A DNA stretch of 64,000 bases from Thermodesulfovibrio sp. 3907-1M (GTDB lineage: Bacteria; Nitrospirota; Thermodesulfovibrionia; Thermodesulfovibrionales; Thermodesulfovibrionaceae). The translations under genes were made by a program, and so were the position numbers. The notes under the pieces are model-generated. The model had not been told where the DNA came from. It did no database searches and saw only the letters and a program-made list of their open reading frames with translations. Position 1 is the stretch's first letter; the number at the start of each line of letters is the position of its first letter. Below, in pieces: positions 1 through 9,755 of this stretch. Location: the NCBI RefSeq assembly GCF_040450955.1, contig NZ_CP144373.1, forward strand, positions 124,001-188,000, given 5' to 3'.

Positions 1-727
1 TTTTAAACACATCTTCAGGAGTATGAGCTTCAATTGTATGTAAACAATTTTCATTTTTAAATAATCTAAAAAATTTTTCAAAATCAAAGCAACCACTTCC
101 AATACAGAGATGTTCATCAAACTGTTTGTTGTTGTCATGGAGGTGAAGCTCAATTATATAATCATTCAACGAATAAAGCCATTCTTCAATGCTTTTTTTT
201 GAAAAGAGATTAAAATGCCCTGTATCAAAACATATTCCAAAATAAGGGGAGCGAATTTTTTCCATAAGCATTTGCAGATTTTCTGGGTCTTCTTCAAAAA
301 TGTTTTCTATGGCAATTTTAATCTTTAAATTTTCCCCTCTTGGTAAAATTTTTTCCCATGTTTTAAGACTTGCCTCCAGCCACACTTTTACTTTAAAGGC
401 ATACTTCCATTTTTCATAGCCTGAGTGAAAAACTATTGATTTTGGGCTTAGGATTTCAGCAATGTCAAAAACCTGATTAAATCTTTCAACTGTAATCTCT
501 CTTACCTTTGAATCAACTGCACCGGGAGATAAATCCATAAATGGTGCATGGAAAGATAAACAAGGCTCATAGGATAGAGTTTTTTTAAGTTTTTCTATAT
601 CCTTTGTAGTAATACGGTCAAGGGATTGAGAGTCAAAATATATTTCAAGGTTAAGTTTTTCTTTTTGAATGATATCAATGTAATCATAAATTTTGTTATA
701 TGGTACATGGATATGTATGTTTTCCAT
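1..727 (-). CDS. Sugar-phosphate isomerase/epimerase, TIM-barrel family (3' end off window)
   Basis: Translating the minus strand from an ATG at 727 gives an uninterrupted frame to the window edge, about 242 residues. It has the shape of the xylose-isomerase-like TIM-barrel family (AP endonuclease 2 family): an N-terminal IHIHVPY strand, LSFHAPFMDLSPG, then IAIENIF, FGICFDTGHFNLF and IELHLHDNN, whose Glu, His and Asp residues are the usual metal ligands. The start codon directly abuts the TAG stop of the FmdB gene, so the two are co-transcribed. The substrate cannot be deduced and the C-terminus is missing. Confidence 0.75.
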   Translation of the reverse strand, partial: MENIHIHVPYNKIYDYIDIIQKEKLNLEIYFDSQSLDRITTKDIEKLKKTLSYEPCLSFHAPFMDLSPGAVDSKVREITVERFNQVFDIAEILSPKSIVFHSGYEKWKYAFKVKVWLEASLKTWEKILPRGENLKIKIAIENIFEEDPENLQMLMEKIRSPYFGICFDTGHFNLFSKKSIEEWLYSLNDYIIELHLHDNNKQFDEHLCIGSGCFDFEKFFRLFKNENCLHTIEAHTPEDVFK

Positions 728-976
728 CTAAGTGGATTTTTCCTCTGATTTTTTGGAAGTTTTGTCTGAATTGGAAGAACCATTCCCTGAGTTATTTTTT
801 CTTGCATAGTCTGTCACATACCAGCCACTTCCCTTTAAAATAAAAGAAGAGTGGGATATAAGTTTTTTAAGCTCTCCTCCGCAGACAGGACAATTTTTTA
901 AAGGTTCTTCGCTGAATTTCTGAATAACTTCGTGAACTTTGTGGCATTTCATACATTCATATTCATAAATTGGCAT
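728..976 (-). CDS. FmdB-type zinc-ribbon protein
   Basis: An 82-residue protein beginning [16 protein letters not shown], the signature of FmdB/CxxC-CxxC small zinc-ribbon proteins. Two CxxC pairs (CMKC near residue 8 and CPVC near 29) should bind one zinc. After [12 protein letters not shown] comes a Ser/Lys-rich disordered tail, typical of the family. The name derives from a proposed transcriptional regulator of formamidase, but the real role is unknown. A GGAGGGG-type ribosome site lies just upstream, and the isomerase gene follows with no gap. Confidence 0.85.
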   Translation of the reverse strand: MPIYEYECMKCHKVHEVIQKFSEEPLKNCPVCGGELKKLISHSSFILKGSGWYVTDYARKNNSGNGSSNSDKTSKKSEEKST

Positions 977-1030
977 CTGACTGCACCCCTCCTTATAAAG
1001 ATATTGATAAATTTTATTTTAAAACATTCT

Positions 1031-1081
1031 TAGCCATTTTTGGTATATTTTGGTATAATTAAGTAAAATTTTTTAAGGAGG
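1031..1081 (+). promoter_or_regulatory. Putative promoter and ribosome site for the epimerase gene
   Basis: A perfect TATAAT lies at 1054-1059 in an AT-rich gap between divergent genes, and AAGGAGG at 1075-1081 sits well placed before the ATG at 1090. The -35 element is poor (around 1031-1036), so the promoter call is tentative. Confidence 0.4.
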
Positions 1082-1089
1082 CTTCAGAC

Positions 1090-2082
1090 ATGAAAGTTCT
1101 TGTAACTGGTGGAGCCGGTTTTATAGGAAGTGATTTTGTAAGATTAGCTGCAAGAAAAGGCTGTAAAGTTACTGTTGTTGATAAATTGACTTATGCTGGT
1201 GATATGGAGAGACTCAAACCAATTCAAGACAGAATAGATTTTTACAATGTAGACATCCTTAACAAAGAAGAATTAAGAAAAATATTTGAAAAACATAAAC
1301 CCAAAGTAGTATTACATTTTGCAGCTGAAACAAATATAGACAGATCAGTTATAGAGCCGAGTATTTTCATGGAAACGAACATCATAGGAACTATATATCT
1401 TCTTGAGCTTGTTAAAGAGTTTGAGGTAGAAAAGTTTATAAACATTACCTCTTATGAAGAATATGGCGATATTAAAGAGGGAGAAAGGGATGAAGACTGT
1501 CCTCTGAATCCTCGTTCTCCCTATGCTGTGAGCAAAGCATCAGCAGATATGCTTGGACAGGTTTACTGGAGAGCATTGAAAGTTCCTGTTATTACTTTAA
1601 GACTTTGCAGTATTTATGGTCCCTGGCAAAATCCTGAAAGACTTATACCAATGACCATACTTAAGGCTTTGCGAAATGATTATATCCCGGTTTATGGAAC
1701 AGGGGACATAATTCGTGAATGGCTATATCTTTGTGATTGTATAAGGGCAATTTTTGCAGTTCTGGAAAAGGGTAAACCAGGAGAAGTATATAATGTGGGA
1801 AGTGGAGAGAGGTTTCAAGTTATTGACATCGTAAAACAAATACTAAAAATTCTTGAAAAACCTGAAAGCCTGATAAAGTTCGTTCCAGATCGCCCCGGAC
1901 ATGAAAAGAGATTTGCCATATGTAGTGAAAAAATCAAAAACAGAACAGGCTGGGCTCCTGCAACAAAGTTTGAATCTGGATTAAAATCTACAATAGAGTG
2001 GAATTTAAACAACAGAACATGGCTTTTCAAAAAGCTTTTTTATTATGAAGATTTATGGAGCAGGCTATACAGGGAAGATTAA
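1090..2082 (+). CDS. NAD-dependent epimerase/dehydratase (extended SDR)
   Basis: A 330-residue extended short-chain dehydrogenase. The NAD-binding GGAGFIG is at residues 7-13 and the catalytic YxxxK at Tyr145/Lys149 (SPYAVSKAS). Overall it resembles dTDP-glucose 4,6-dehydratase (VVDKLTYAGD; IYGPWQNPERLIP; REWLY). In the catalytic loop, however, where RmlB has STDEVYG, this protein has TSYEEYG: the Asp of the dehydratase Asp-Glu pair is replaced by Tyr. It may therefore be a related sugar-nucleotide epimerase or reductase rather than true RmlB. The AAGGAGG site supports the start. The end overlaps the next gene by 28 bp. Confidence 0.8.
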   Translation: MKVLVTGGAGFIGSDFVRLAARKGCKVTVVDKLTYAGDMERLKPIQDRIDFYNVDILNKEELRKIFEKHKPKVVLHFAAETNIDRSVIEPSIFMETNIIGTIYLLELVKEFEVEKFINITSYEEYGDIKEGERDEDCPLNPRSPYAVSKASADMLGQVYWRALKVPVITLRLCSIYGPWQNPERLIPMTILKALRNDYIPVYGTGDIIREWLYLCDCIRAIFAVLEKGKPGEVYNVGSGERFQVIDIVKQILKILEKPESLIKFVPDRPGHEKRFAICSEKIKNRTGWAPATKFESGLKSTIEWNLNNRTWLFKKLFYYEDLWSRLYRED

Positions 2083-2813
2083 ACTACTATATCGGCACAT
2101 CAGGCTGGCAGTATGGACACTGGAAAGGCGTTTTTTATCCTGAAGAATTACAATATTCAAAATGGTTGTCTTATTACTGCAGGCATTTTTCAACTGTGGA
2201 AATTAATGTTACTTTTTACAGAGATGTAAGAGCATCAACATTTCAAAAATGGTATAATCTGACGCCAGAAGATTTCCTTTTCTCGGTAAAACTTTCAAGG
2301 CAAATAACGCATTTTAAAAGACTTAAAGTGAATAAAGATTCAATCACCAGCTTTATTGAAAAATATGCTACTTTAAAAGAAAAATTAGGCATTATTCTGA
2401 TTCAACTTCCACCAGGATTAAAATTTGATGCAAAAGTAGTTGATGATTTCGTTTCTTTGCTGGACAAAAAATATAAATATACTATTGAAGTCAGGAATAA
2501 AACCTTCATTGATGACGACTTTTTTAGTATTCTAAAACAGAATAACATTGCTTTCTGTATAGCAGATTCCGCTGGAAGATTTCCTTACTATGAAGCCATT
2601 ACAGCAGACTTTGTTTATGTGAGACTGCATGGATCACAAAGGCTTTATGCCTCAGAATATACAGATGAGGAATTAAGAATGTGGGCTCAAAAGCTTAAAA
2701 TATGGAATAAGCCTGCTTATATTTACTTTGACAACGACTTTCTGGGATACGCTGTGAAAAATGCATTGAGGCTTAAAGAGATTCTCACTGACATTTCTCC
2801 TTCTCAAAAATAG
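2055..2813 (+). CDS. DUF72 (YecE-like) family protein
   Basis: A 252-residue protein with the hallmark of the DUF72 TIM-barrel family near the N-terminus, YIGTSGWQYGHWKGVFYP, followed by YCRHFSTVEINVTFYR, FLFSVKLSRQITH, VRLHGSQRLY and a closing YIYFDND segment. Function in this family is unknown. The first codons overlap the epimerase gene, so translation is probably coupled, although a slightly later start is possible. Its 3' end overlaps the convergent VKOR gene by 29 bp. Confidence 0.85.
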   Translation: MEQAIQGRLNYYIGTSGWQYGHWKGVFYPEELQYSKWLSYYCRHFSTVEINVTFYRDVRASTFQKWYNLTPEDFLFSVKLSRQITHFKRLKVNKDSITSFIEKYATLKEKLGIILIQLPPGLKFDAKVVDDFVSLLDKKYKYTIEVRNKTFIDDDFFSILKQNNIAFCIADSAGRFPYYEAITADFVYVRLHGSQRLYASEYTDEELRMWAQKLKIWNKPAYIYFDNDFLGYAVKNALRLKEILTDISPSQK

Positions 2814-3609
2814 GGCATACTCCTTCCTGAGTAGTTGTTTGAGGAGCTTGGCTGAGCAGATATTCTTTAATCTCAGCCTGTCCAACAATAAATTTTTTCG
2901 TTGTGCCTTCATCACAAAAAAGAACAGGGACATGCTCTATTTTCAGAGTTCTAAGAATACCTGAAATTTCTTTTGCCTCAATAGTCTGAACTGAAATTGA
3001 ATGAGTTTTACAGAACTGTATTACCTCTTCACAATGGGGACATCCTCTGGAGTAAACAAGAACATACCTGGAAGAAGGTATCAGGTTAATCTCAGGATTT
3101 ACGAAGTAGGTTATTAAAATCAGGCAAACAAAACCAGCAAACGCATAAACCATTTCCAACCGTTTTTTAAATAGTCTTAAACAGATGCTTATAAAAAGAA
3201 TTCCAAAGACGGTAAGACAAAAGATGCATAGTTCTTTAATTATAAACAGTTGGAAACCAAGTAAATAACCTTCTACTGATAAGGCTGCAATGAGAATCCC
3301 TGAATGAATATATTCAATTAATGGTTTAATCTTCTCAGGAAATTTATAAGAAGAGAGAAAGATTAAGACTCCAAATAAGACTAAACCTGCAATAAGAAGA
3401 ATAAGGTCTCCTCCTTTAACAAAACTTTCAACAATCCGGCATCCCTCTGCCAAGCAAAGACTCTTACCATAAATATGGAAGATGGTTTCAGCTAATACAA
3501 CTACAAAACCAATTAGATAAAATACTAAAGTTAAACTTTGAAATCTGAACTTTGAATCACCGAAGGCTTTAGTGTTAAACATAGTTATAATATACCACAA
3601 TTTGCTCAC
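2785..3609 (-). CDS. VKOR-family disulfide oxidoreductase fused to a thioredoxin-like domain
   Basis: The N-terminal two thirds carry several hydrophobic helices and the bacterial VKOR cysteine layout: CLAEGC after the first helix, then the redox motif CIFC at the membrane face. A soluble C-terminal domain (about residue 180 on) has a thioredoxin/glutaredoxin active site, RGCPHCEE. Such fusions oxidise exported proteins and pass electrons to quinone. The 274-residue frame starts at 3609, but the Met at 3579 (MFNTKAFG) looks a more natural start. It is convergent with the DUF72 gene. Confidence 0.8.
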   Translation of the reverse strand: MSKLWYIITMFNTKAFGDSKFRFQSLTLVFYLIGFVVVLAETIFHIYGKSLCLAEGCRIVESFVKGGDLILLIAGLVLFGVLIFLSSYKFPEKIKPLIEYIHSGILIAALSVEGYLLGFQLFIIKELCIFCLTVFGILFISICLRLFKKRLEMVYAFAGFVCLILITYFVNPEINLIPSSRYVLVYSRGCPHCEEVIQFCKTHSISVQTIEAKEISGILRTLKIEHVPVLFCDEGTTKKFIVGQAEIKEYLLSQAPQTTTQEGVCPIFEKEKCQ

Positions 3610-3675
3610 AGGATAAACTATGCGCTGAGATTTCTAAGGTTGCCGTCAAAAAAAATTTTTACTTCTGTTGTCTGC

Positions 3676-4173
3676 TCAGCCTTCAACAATTGAGAATTCT
3701 TTCCACATGAACCAGTTACCTGTATCACTCAAAAAATTATAGGTTTCAGAAAAGATTCTGTGATGCTGTTGTTCCTCGTAAATTAGTCTTTCAAAAAGCT
3801 TCTTTTCCTTTTCAGTAGCTACCTCCTCTTTTACTTTTTTATAAAATTCTATACCTTCTTTTTCCATCTGCATCGCTATTCTGAATGCTTCAAGGTCATC
3901 AGTCTGAGCTTTTATTCTTTCCATCATCTGGTCTTTCATTTCTTCAAAGATTGTTTTAACTGTTTTAACAGGATTTGATTCTCGAACTGTAAGCTCAAGT
4001 CCTTTAAGAACTTCCTCAATCATCTTAATGTGATTTTTTTCATCCTCAGCTATAGTCAGAAACATTTTTTTGCCCACAGGATGGGAAATTTTCTCTGCTG
4101 CTTCAGTGTAAAACTTTACAGCATCTGTTTCCATTTTTAAAGCAACTTCAATGGATTTCATAAAATCCTCCAT
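3676..4173 (-). CDS. Ferritin-like (rubrerythrin-type) diiron protein
   Basis: A 165-residue helical protein with the four-helix diiron pattern: Glu in METDAVKFYTEAAE, EDEKNH in the second helix, then MEKEGIEFY and YEEQQHH in the second half. It lacks the rubredoxin domain of classical rubrerythrin, but a separate rubredoxin is encoded 2 bp upstream in the same direction. The pair probably acts as an oxygen/peroxide-detoxifying system in the cytoplasm of an anaerobe. Confidence 0.85.
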   Translation of the reverse strand: MEDFMKSIEVALKMETDAVKFYTEAAEKISHPVGKKMFLTIAEDEKNHIKMIEEVLKGLELTVRESNPVKTVKTIFEEMKDQMMERIKAQTDDLEAFRIAMQMEKEGIEFYKKVKEEVATEKEKKLFERLIYEEQQHHRIFSETYNFLSDTGNWFMWKEFSIVEG

Positions 4174-4175
4174 AA

Positions 4176-4337
4176 TTAATCTTCTGGTTCAAACATATCT
4201 TTTGTTGCACCGCAAACAGGACAACTCCATGTATCAGGCAAATTTTCAAAGGCTGTTCCTGCTGGAATACCGTTATCAGGGTCTCCCTGTGCTGGATCAT
4301 AAACATAGCCACATACACTGCATTTGTACTTTTTCAT
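4176..4337 (-). CDS. Rubredoxin
   Basis: A 53-residue rubredoxin read from an ATG at 4337. The two iron-binding cysteine pairs are plain: [10 protein letters not shown] near the N-terminus and CPVCGATKD near the C-terminus, with the usual [19 protein letters not shown] between them. It carries one FeS4 centre and transfers single electrons, here probably to the ferritin-like protein encoded immediately downstream. A GGAGGAAAC ribosome site precedes it. Confidence 0.95.
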   Translation of the reverse strand: MKKYKCSVCGYVYDPAQGDPDNGIPAGTAFENLPDTWSCPVCGATKDMFEPED

Positions 4338-4428
4338 AGTTTCCTCCATTTAAAAGAAAATTATTTTAGAATTACTTTAAGTTATCTCTTTTTAATATGT
4401 CAAATCTGGTGTTATAATAATAGTTGAT

Positions 4429-6636
4429 ATGAAAATCAAACTTATCCTGATTACAGTTGTTGTGCTCATTGCATTTCTTGCAGGTGCAGGATTTGCCTTA
4501 TTCAGAGATATACCCTCAATAAAAGACTTTGAAAAGGTAAAACCAACTCAGGGCACAAAAGTCTACGCAGAGGATGGAACACTAATTGGCGAGTTTAAAA
4601 TTCAAAAGGGCATATACATTCCGCTGAGTCTTATTCCAAAGCATCTTATAGATGCTGTGGTTGCTACAGAGGATAATCGCTTCTGGAAGCATAAAGGAAT
4701 TGACTATATTGGAATAGGAAGAGCATTAATCACTGATATTCTACATATGAGTCTTAAAGAAGGTGGAAGCACAATTACTCAGCAGCTTGCAAAAATAATG
4801 TTTCTTACTCCAGAGAAAACTCTTTCAAGAAAAATAAAGGAAGCCTATCTTGCAATGAAAATTGAAAAGGAATTAAGCAAAGAAAAAATACTTGAGCTTT
4901 ATCTAAATAATGTTTATTTTGGACACGGAGCCTATGGTGTGGAAATGGCTTCAAGAATATATTTTGGCAAATCAGTACAAAAGATTACCCTGCCTGAAGC
5001 AGCCTTACTGGCAGGATTAATAAGAGCACCAAATACATACTCTCCATACAATGATCTTGTTAAAGCAAAACAGCGTCAGGAGACAGTGCTTGAAAGAATG
5101 GAAAAGGAAGAGTTGATTACTCCACAGGAAAGAAAAAGAGCATCTTCACAGCCTCTTCATCTGAGTTCATTGAGAATTTCCACTGAAAACTATAACTACT
5201 TCCTTGAGTATGTAAGAAAACAGCTTGAGGAAAACTTTGATATTGAGAGAATATACAAGGGGAATTTAAGAGTTTATACAACCCTTGACCCCCATGCCCA
5301 GCGGGCAGCGCAGAGAGCTCTGCAGGAAGGACTTAGAGATGTGGATAAAAGGATTGGCTGGCGAGGTCCAATTAGTAAGGTTTCTATAAAAAATAATGAA
5401 GAAAAGGAAGAAAAAACTGCCTTTAGCCCAGCAGTTGGAGATATTGCAAAAGGTATTGTTGTTTCTGTTTCACCAAATCAGGCAGTTGTGAAAGCAAGAG
5501 GATTGAAAGGCAAACTGAATTTACAGGATGCTTTATGGGCAAGCAAAATAGTTGACCATTCGGGGAAAGTTAAAATCATAAAAAACTTTCATCTTACAGA
5601 CGTCTTACATCCAGGCGATGTAATAATGGTTAGGTTCAAATCAATTGGCAGGGAAATTCTCTTTTCCCTTGAGCAGGAACCAGAAATAGAGGGAGCTCTG
5701 GTCGCATTGGATCCGCAATCAGGATATATAAGAGCAATGGTGGGTGGATACAGTTTTCAGAGAGGAGAGTTCAATAGAGCAGTTTATGCTCGCAGACAGC
5801 CGGGAAGCAGTTTTAAACCATTTGTTTATGCCACTGCAATAGAAAAAGGATTTACACCAGAAAGCACCATTCTTGATGAGCCAATCAGTTACAGAACAGG
5901 GCTAAAAGAATGGGCACCATCCAACTATGATGGTGAATTCTGGGGGGAGATAACCCTAAGAAGAGCGCTGGCTTTCTCAAGAAATGTTCCTACAGTTAGA
6001 TTGGCAGAAATGCTCGGAGTTGATTCAATAATAAATCTTGCCAGAAGAGCAGGAATTAACTCAGAAATGCCAGCAGATCTAACTCTTGCCCTTGGTAGCC
6101 TTAGTGTTTCTCCTTTGGAGTTAACTTCAGCCTTTGCTGTATTTGCCAATGGAGGTAAAAGAATTAAGCCAATAGCAATAAAATATGTAACTGATGCCTC
6201 TGGCAAAATTTTACTTCAGAATGAGCCTCAGCTTGAGGAGGCAATCTCACCTGAAGTTGCTTACACCATTACGGACATGCTCAGGGATGTTGTCGCTTAT
6301 GGAACAGGAACAAGAGCGAACATTGGAAGACCCGTAGCAGGCAAAACAGGAACGAGTAATGATTTTAAAGATGCATGGTTTATTGGATACACACCACAAC
6401 TTGTTGCTGGAGTCTGGGTTGGCTATGATGATATGAGAAAAAGTCTTGGAGCTGGAGAAGCAGGTGGAAGGGTTTCTGCTCCAATATGGGCTCAATTCAT
6501 GAAAGAAGCTCTGGCTAATAAAGAAATACGAGATTTTACTTTGCCTGCATCTACTCAGGAATCCAGAGAAAGCTCAAAAAATCCTGAAGTCCAGAAAGAT
6601 TCTAATAATCAAACAATTAACATTATGCCAAGATAA
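4429..6636 (+). CDS. Penicillin-binding protein 1A (bifunctional)
   Basis: A 735-residue class A PBP. It has an N-terminal membrane anchor (about residues 3-25), then a GT51 glycosyltransferase domain with EDNRFWKHKG (catalytic Glu81) and GGSTITQQL (112-120). An OB-like insert follows, then the transpeptidase with SSFK (about 460), SRN and KTGTS (about 638). It polymerises and cross-links peptidoglycan outside the inner membrane. TATAAT at 4413-4418 lies only 10 bp before the ATG and no ribosome site is visible, which suggests a very short or absent leader. Confidence 0.93.
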   Translation: MKIKLILITVVVLIAFLAGAGFALFRDIPSIKDFEKVKPTQGTKVYAEDGTLIGEFKIQKGIYIPLSLIPKHLIDAVVATEDNRFWKHKGIDYIGIGRALITDILHMSLKEGGSTITQQLAKIMFLTPEKTLSRKIKEAYLAMKIEKELSKEKILELYLNNVYFGHGAYGVEMASRIYFGKSVQKITLPEAALLAGLIRAPNTYSPYNDLVKAKQRQETVLERMEKEELITPQERKRASSQPLHLSSLRISTENYNYFLEYVRKQLEENFDIERIYKGNLRVYTTLDPHAQRAAQRALQEGLRDVDKRIGWRGPISKVSIKNNEEKEEKTAFSPAVGDIAKGIVVSVSPNQAVVKARGLKGKLNLQDALWASKIVDHSGKVKIIKNFHLTDVLHPGDVIMVRFKSIGREILFSLEQEPEIEGALVALDPQSGYIRAMVGGYSFQRGEFNRAVYARRQPGSSFKPFVYATAIEKGFTPESTILDEPISYRTGLKEWAPSNYDGEFWGEITLRRALAFSRNVPTVRLAEMLGVDSIINLARRAGINSEMPADLTLALGSLSVSPLELTSAFAVFANGGKRIKPIAIKYVTDASGKILLQNEPQLEEAISPEVAYTITDMLRDVVAYGTGTRANIGRPVAGKTGTSNDFKDAWFIGYTPQLVAGVWVGYDDMRKSLGAGEAGGRVSAPIWAQFMKEALANKEIRDFTLPASTQESRESSKNPEVQKDSNNQTINIMPR

Positions 6637-6648
6637 AAGGAGTTTAAT

Positions 6649-7596
6649 ATGAAAATAGTGATTTTTGGGCTTGGAGCTTTAGGAACAGTTTTTGCTACCT
6701 GCCTTAAATCAAGGGGGCATACTGTTTTTGGACTAACAAAAGATAAGTATATCAATGAGCTCAAAGATAAAAGATTAAAAATAAAGGGACTTTTTGGAGA
6801 AAAAGAAGCTCAATTAGATGAAATCTTTACAAATATTGAACAAATTCAGGATAGAGATTTAGACCTCATCATTGTCTCAGTTAAAGCCTACGATACTCAA
6901 ACAGCAATTAATCAGATTAAACCAATAATCGGACAGAACACGCTTGTTTTACTTGCTCAAAATGGATATGGAAATTATGAAATAGCGAGCTCTATCTTAG
7001 GTAAAGAAAGAGTAATTCTTTCAAGAATAATCTTTGGTGCAAAAATTGTTGAAACAGGAATGGCTGAAGTAACTGTTTTTGCCGATGATATAGTTATTGG
7101 ACAGCCTGACAATGCGATTCCTGAAGAAAAATTAGTTGAAATTGCAAAATTTTTCAATGAGGCAGGGCTTCCTACAAGGGTATCTCAGGATGTTTATGCA
7201 ATACTGTGGGATAAAATTCTTTATAACTCTGCATTAAATCCTCTGGGCGCAATTCTTGAATGCAGTTACGGTACTCTTGCAGAGCATGAGGAAACAAGAA
7301 AGATAATGGATAAAATTGTTGAAGAGATCTTCAATGTTGCAAAAATAAAGAAAATAAAACTTAACTGGAAAGACTACAGAGAATATCTTCATCATTTTTA
7401 TGAAAAACTCGTTCCTCCTACAGCAAAGCATTATCCATCAATGTATTATGATATAAAAAATGGTAAAAAAACCGAGATAGATGCATTAAACGGAGCAGTT
7501 GTAAGAATTGCAAAGGAATGCAATATATCAGTTCCTGTGAATGAAACGATTACAAATCTTATAAAGGCAAAAGAAAATTTTGTAAAAATTGAATAA
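6649..7596 (+). CDS. panE: 2-dehydropantoate 2-reductase
   Basis: A 315-residue ketopantoate reductase. The NADP-binding FGLGALGTVFA motif is at the N-terminus, VSVKAYDT in the Rossmann domain, and the C-terminal helical domain has KILYNSALNPLGAI with the conserved Lys and Asn. It reduces 2-dehydropantoate to pantoate in coenzyme A synthesis. A ribosome site (AAGGAG) precedes the start, 12 bp after the PBP gene. Pantothenate kinase (coaX) is encoded 8 kb to the right. Confidence 0.88.
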   Translation: MKIVIFGLGALGTVFATCLKSRGHTVFGLTKDKYINELKDKRLKIKGLFGEKEAQLDEIFTNIEQIQDRDLDLIIVSVKAYDTQTAINQIKPIIGQNTLVLLAQNGYGNYEIASSILGKERVILSRIIFGAKIVETGMAEVTVFADDIVIGQPDNAIPEEKLVEIAKFFNEAGLPTRVSQDVYAILWDKILYNSALNPLGAILECSYGTLAEHEETRKIMDKIVEEIFNVAKIKKIKLNWKDYREYLHHFYEKLVPPTAKHYPSMYYDIKNGKKTEIDALNGAVVRIAKECNISVPVNETITNLIKAKENFVKIE

Positions 7597-7623
7597 AAAT
7601 TTCTTTTATTTGAACATCTTTTT

Positions 7624-9726
7624 ATGGTAAATTATCACATGATTGATTTTATTTTTAATCCAGACTCTATAGCTGTTGTGGGTGCCTCTTCTGAAGAAAA
7701 AAAAGTAGGGAATGCTGTCCTTAAAAACCTTATTAATGGATATACTGGCAAAATATATCCTGTAAACCCTTCAAGAACTGAGATACTTTCACTGCCCTGT
7801 TATCCTTCTGTATCAGCCATACAGAATAGAGTTGATCTTGCCATAATAGTAATTCCAGCTAAGGCAGTAGCAGAAGCTTTAAAAGATTGTGCCCGTGCAG
7901 GAGTCAAAGGAGTTGTTGTAATAACTGCAGGTTTTAAAGAAATTGGTGGTGATGGTGTAGCAAGAGAAAAAGAAATTGTAGAGATTGTAAGAACTTCAGG
8001 AATGAGAATGGTTGGTCCAAATTGCCTTGGTGTGATGAACACTAAAAATAAAATGAATGCTTCTTTTGCAGCTGAGCTACCCCCATCAGGAAGAGTTGCT
8101 TTCTTTTCTCAATCAGGAGCCTTAGGAGTCGCAATTATAGACTGGGCAATAGAAAATAATTTTGGTTTTTCAAAATTTGTGAGCTTTGGCAATAAAGCTG
8201 ACCTTAATGAAACTGATTTTCTTGAATACTTTGCAAAAGACCCTGATACTGATGTAATTCTTGGATATATTGAAGATGTTGTGGATGGCAAAAGATTTCT
8301 TCAGGTAGCTAAAGAAGTCACAAAAATCAAGCCTGTAATACTGATAAAATCAGGTGCCACAGAAGCAGGTGCTCGTGCTGCATCCAGTCATACAGGAGCC
8401 CTTGCTGGTTCTGATAGAGCTTTTACAGAGGCTTTCAGAAAAACAGGTATCATCAGAGCTTCAGGGATTCAGGAATTATTTGATACAGCTGAAATGTTTA
8501 TTTCAAGAAAAACTCCCAGAGGTAGAAGGCTTTTAATTATCACAAATGCTGGAGGACCTGGCATCATTGCAGCAGATGCTGCAGATAACCTCAGGATAAA
8601 ACTTGATCCAATGACCAGAGCATCAATAGATGCAATAGCTGAAAAACTGCCTCCAACTGCCTCTCTTTACAACCCTGTTGACATAATTGGAGATGCAACC
8701 TCAGAAAGATATAAAGTTGTTCTTGAACAGGCTATTAAAGATGAAGCTGTAGAAGGAATCTGCGTAATTCTTACTCCTCAGGCAATGACAGATGTTGACA
8801 ACATTGCTGATGTCGTAATTTCTTCAGCAAACAACACAGATAAACCTGTTTTTACCACATTTATTGGAGGACAGAGAGTAAGAAATGCAGTGAACAAGTT
8901 AAAACAGTCAAGAATTCCTTCTTTTAGTGACCCTGCTGTAGCTGTTAATGCTTATAGAAAACTCATTGATTTTGTAGAACTTAGAAAGAAAAAGATATCC
9001 GATGAAACTCAAATACAGATATCATCTGAAAACATTGAAAAAGCAAGACAGATTCTTCAAAATATGCAGTCTCAGGGAATTTCTGAGATTGGTGGAGAAG
9101 AGGCAATGCAAATACTCTCACTTTACGGATTTTCTTTCCCTGAGAGAGCTCTTGCAAAAACTCCTATGGAAGCAGTTGCAATTGCAGAAAGAATAGGCTA
9201 TCCAGTGGTCATGAAGGTTTCCTCACCCCATATTCTTCATAAAACAGATGTTGGCGGAGTAAAACTAAATCTCAACAATGATAGAGCTGTTTACAACGCC
9301 TTTGTAGAAATAACAACAAATGTTAAAAGAGTTATGCCAGAGGCATACATAGAGGGTGTAATGATTTATGAGATGGTTTCAGGTGGTAAAGAAGTTATTC
9401 TTGGAGTAAGCCATGATAGAACTTTCGGACACATGATTATGTTCGGACTTGGAGGAATTTATGTTGAGGTGCTCAAGGATGTTTCTTTCAGAATAGTCCC
9501 TGTTACAGAAGAGGAAGCCTTTGACATGATAAATGAAATTAAAGCAAGCAGAATACTGGATGGGGTAAGAGGTGAAAAACCCTATGATAAAAATGACATA
9601 GCAAACTGCATAAGAAAGCTTTCAAGGCTGGTTATGGATTTCCCCATGATTAAAGAAATTGACATTAATCCATACATGGTATTCAATAACGGTGGTATTG
9701 GACTTGATGCAAGAATAATAATTTAA
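7624..9726 (+). CDS. Acyl/acetyl-CoA synthetase (ADP-forming), alpha-beta fusion
   Basis: A 700-residue single-chain NDP-forming synthetase. The alpha part has a CoA-binding domain (SIAVVGASS), two succinyl-CoA-ligase-like flavodoxin domains and the phosphorylated His in SSHTGALAGSD. The beta part (about residue 480 on) is an ATP-grasp domain with YPVVMKVSSPHILHKTDVGG and MFGLGGIYVEV. It makes ATP while converting acyl-CoA to acid, or the reverse. The Met at 7642 (MIDFIFNPDS) is the more typical start. The next gene, a phosphotransacetylase-N-like protein, suits a shared role in acetate/acetyl-CoA metabolism. Confidence 0.9.
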   Translation: MVNYHMIDFIFNPDSIAVVGASSEEKKVGNAVLKNLINGYTGKIYPVNPSRTEILSLPCYPSVSAIQNRVDLAIIVIPAKAVAEALKDCARAGVKGVVVITAGFKEIGGDGVAREKEIVEIVRTSGMRMVGPNCLGVMNTKNKMNASFAAELPPSGRVAFFSQSGALGVAIIDWAIENNFGFSKFVSFGNKADLNETDFLEYFAKDPDTDVILGYIEDVVDGKRFLQVAKEVTKIKPVILIKSGATEAGARAASSHTGALAGSDRAFTEAFRKTGIIRASGIQELFDTAEMFISRKTPRGRRLLIITNAGGPGIIAADAADNLRIKLDPMTRASIDAIAEKLPPTASLYNPVDIIGDATSERYKVVLEQAIKDEAVEGICVILTPQAMTDVDNIADVVISSANNTDKPVFTTFIGGQRVRNAVNKLKQSRIPSFSDPAVAVNAYRKLIDFVELRKKKISDETQIQISSENIEKARQILQNMQSQGISEIGGEEAMQILSLYGFSFPERALAKTPMEAVAIAERIGYPVVMKVSSPHILHKTDVGGVKLNLNNDRAVYNAFVEITTNVKRVMPEAYIEGVMIYEMVSGGKEVILGVSHDRTFGHMIMFGLGGIYVEVLKDVSFRIVPVTEEEAFDMINEIKASRILDGVRGEKPYDKNDIANCIRKLSRLVMDFPMIKEIDINPYMVFNNGGIGLDARIII

Positions 9727-9755
9727 AGAGCGAAGGAGTTTAGAAGGAGGGAGAA

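Noticed and set aside
1090-2082. Firm call as dTDP-glucose 4,6-dehydratase (rmlB)
   Set aside because: The catalytic Asp of the STDEVYG loop is replaced (TSYEEYG) and no other rml genes are adjacent.
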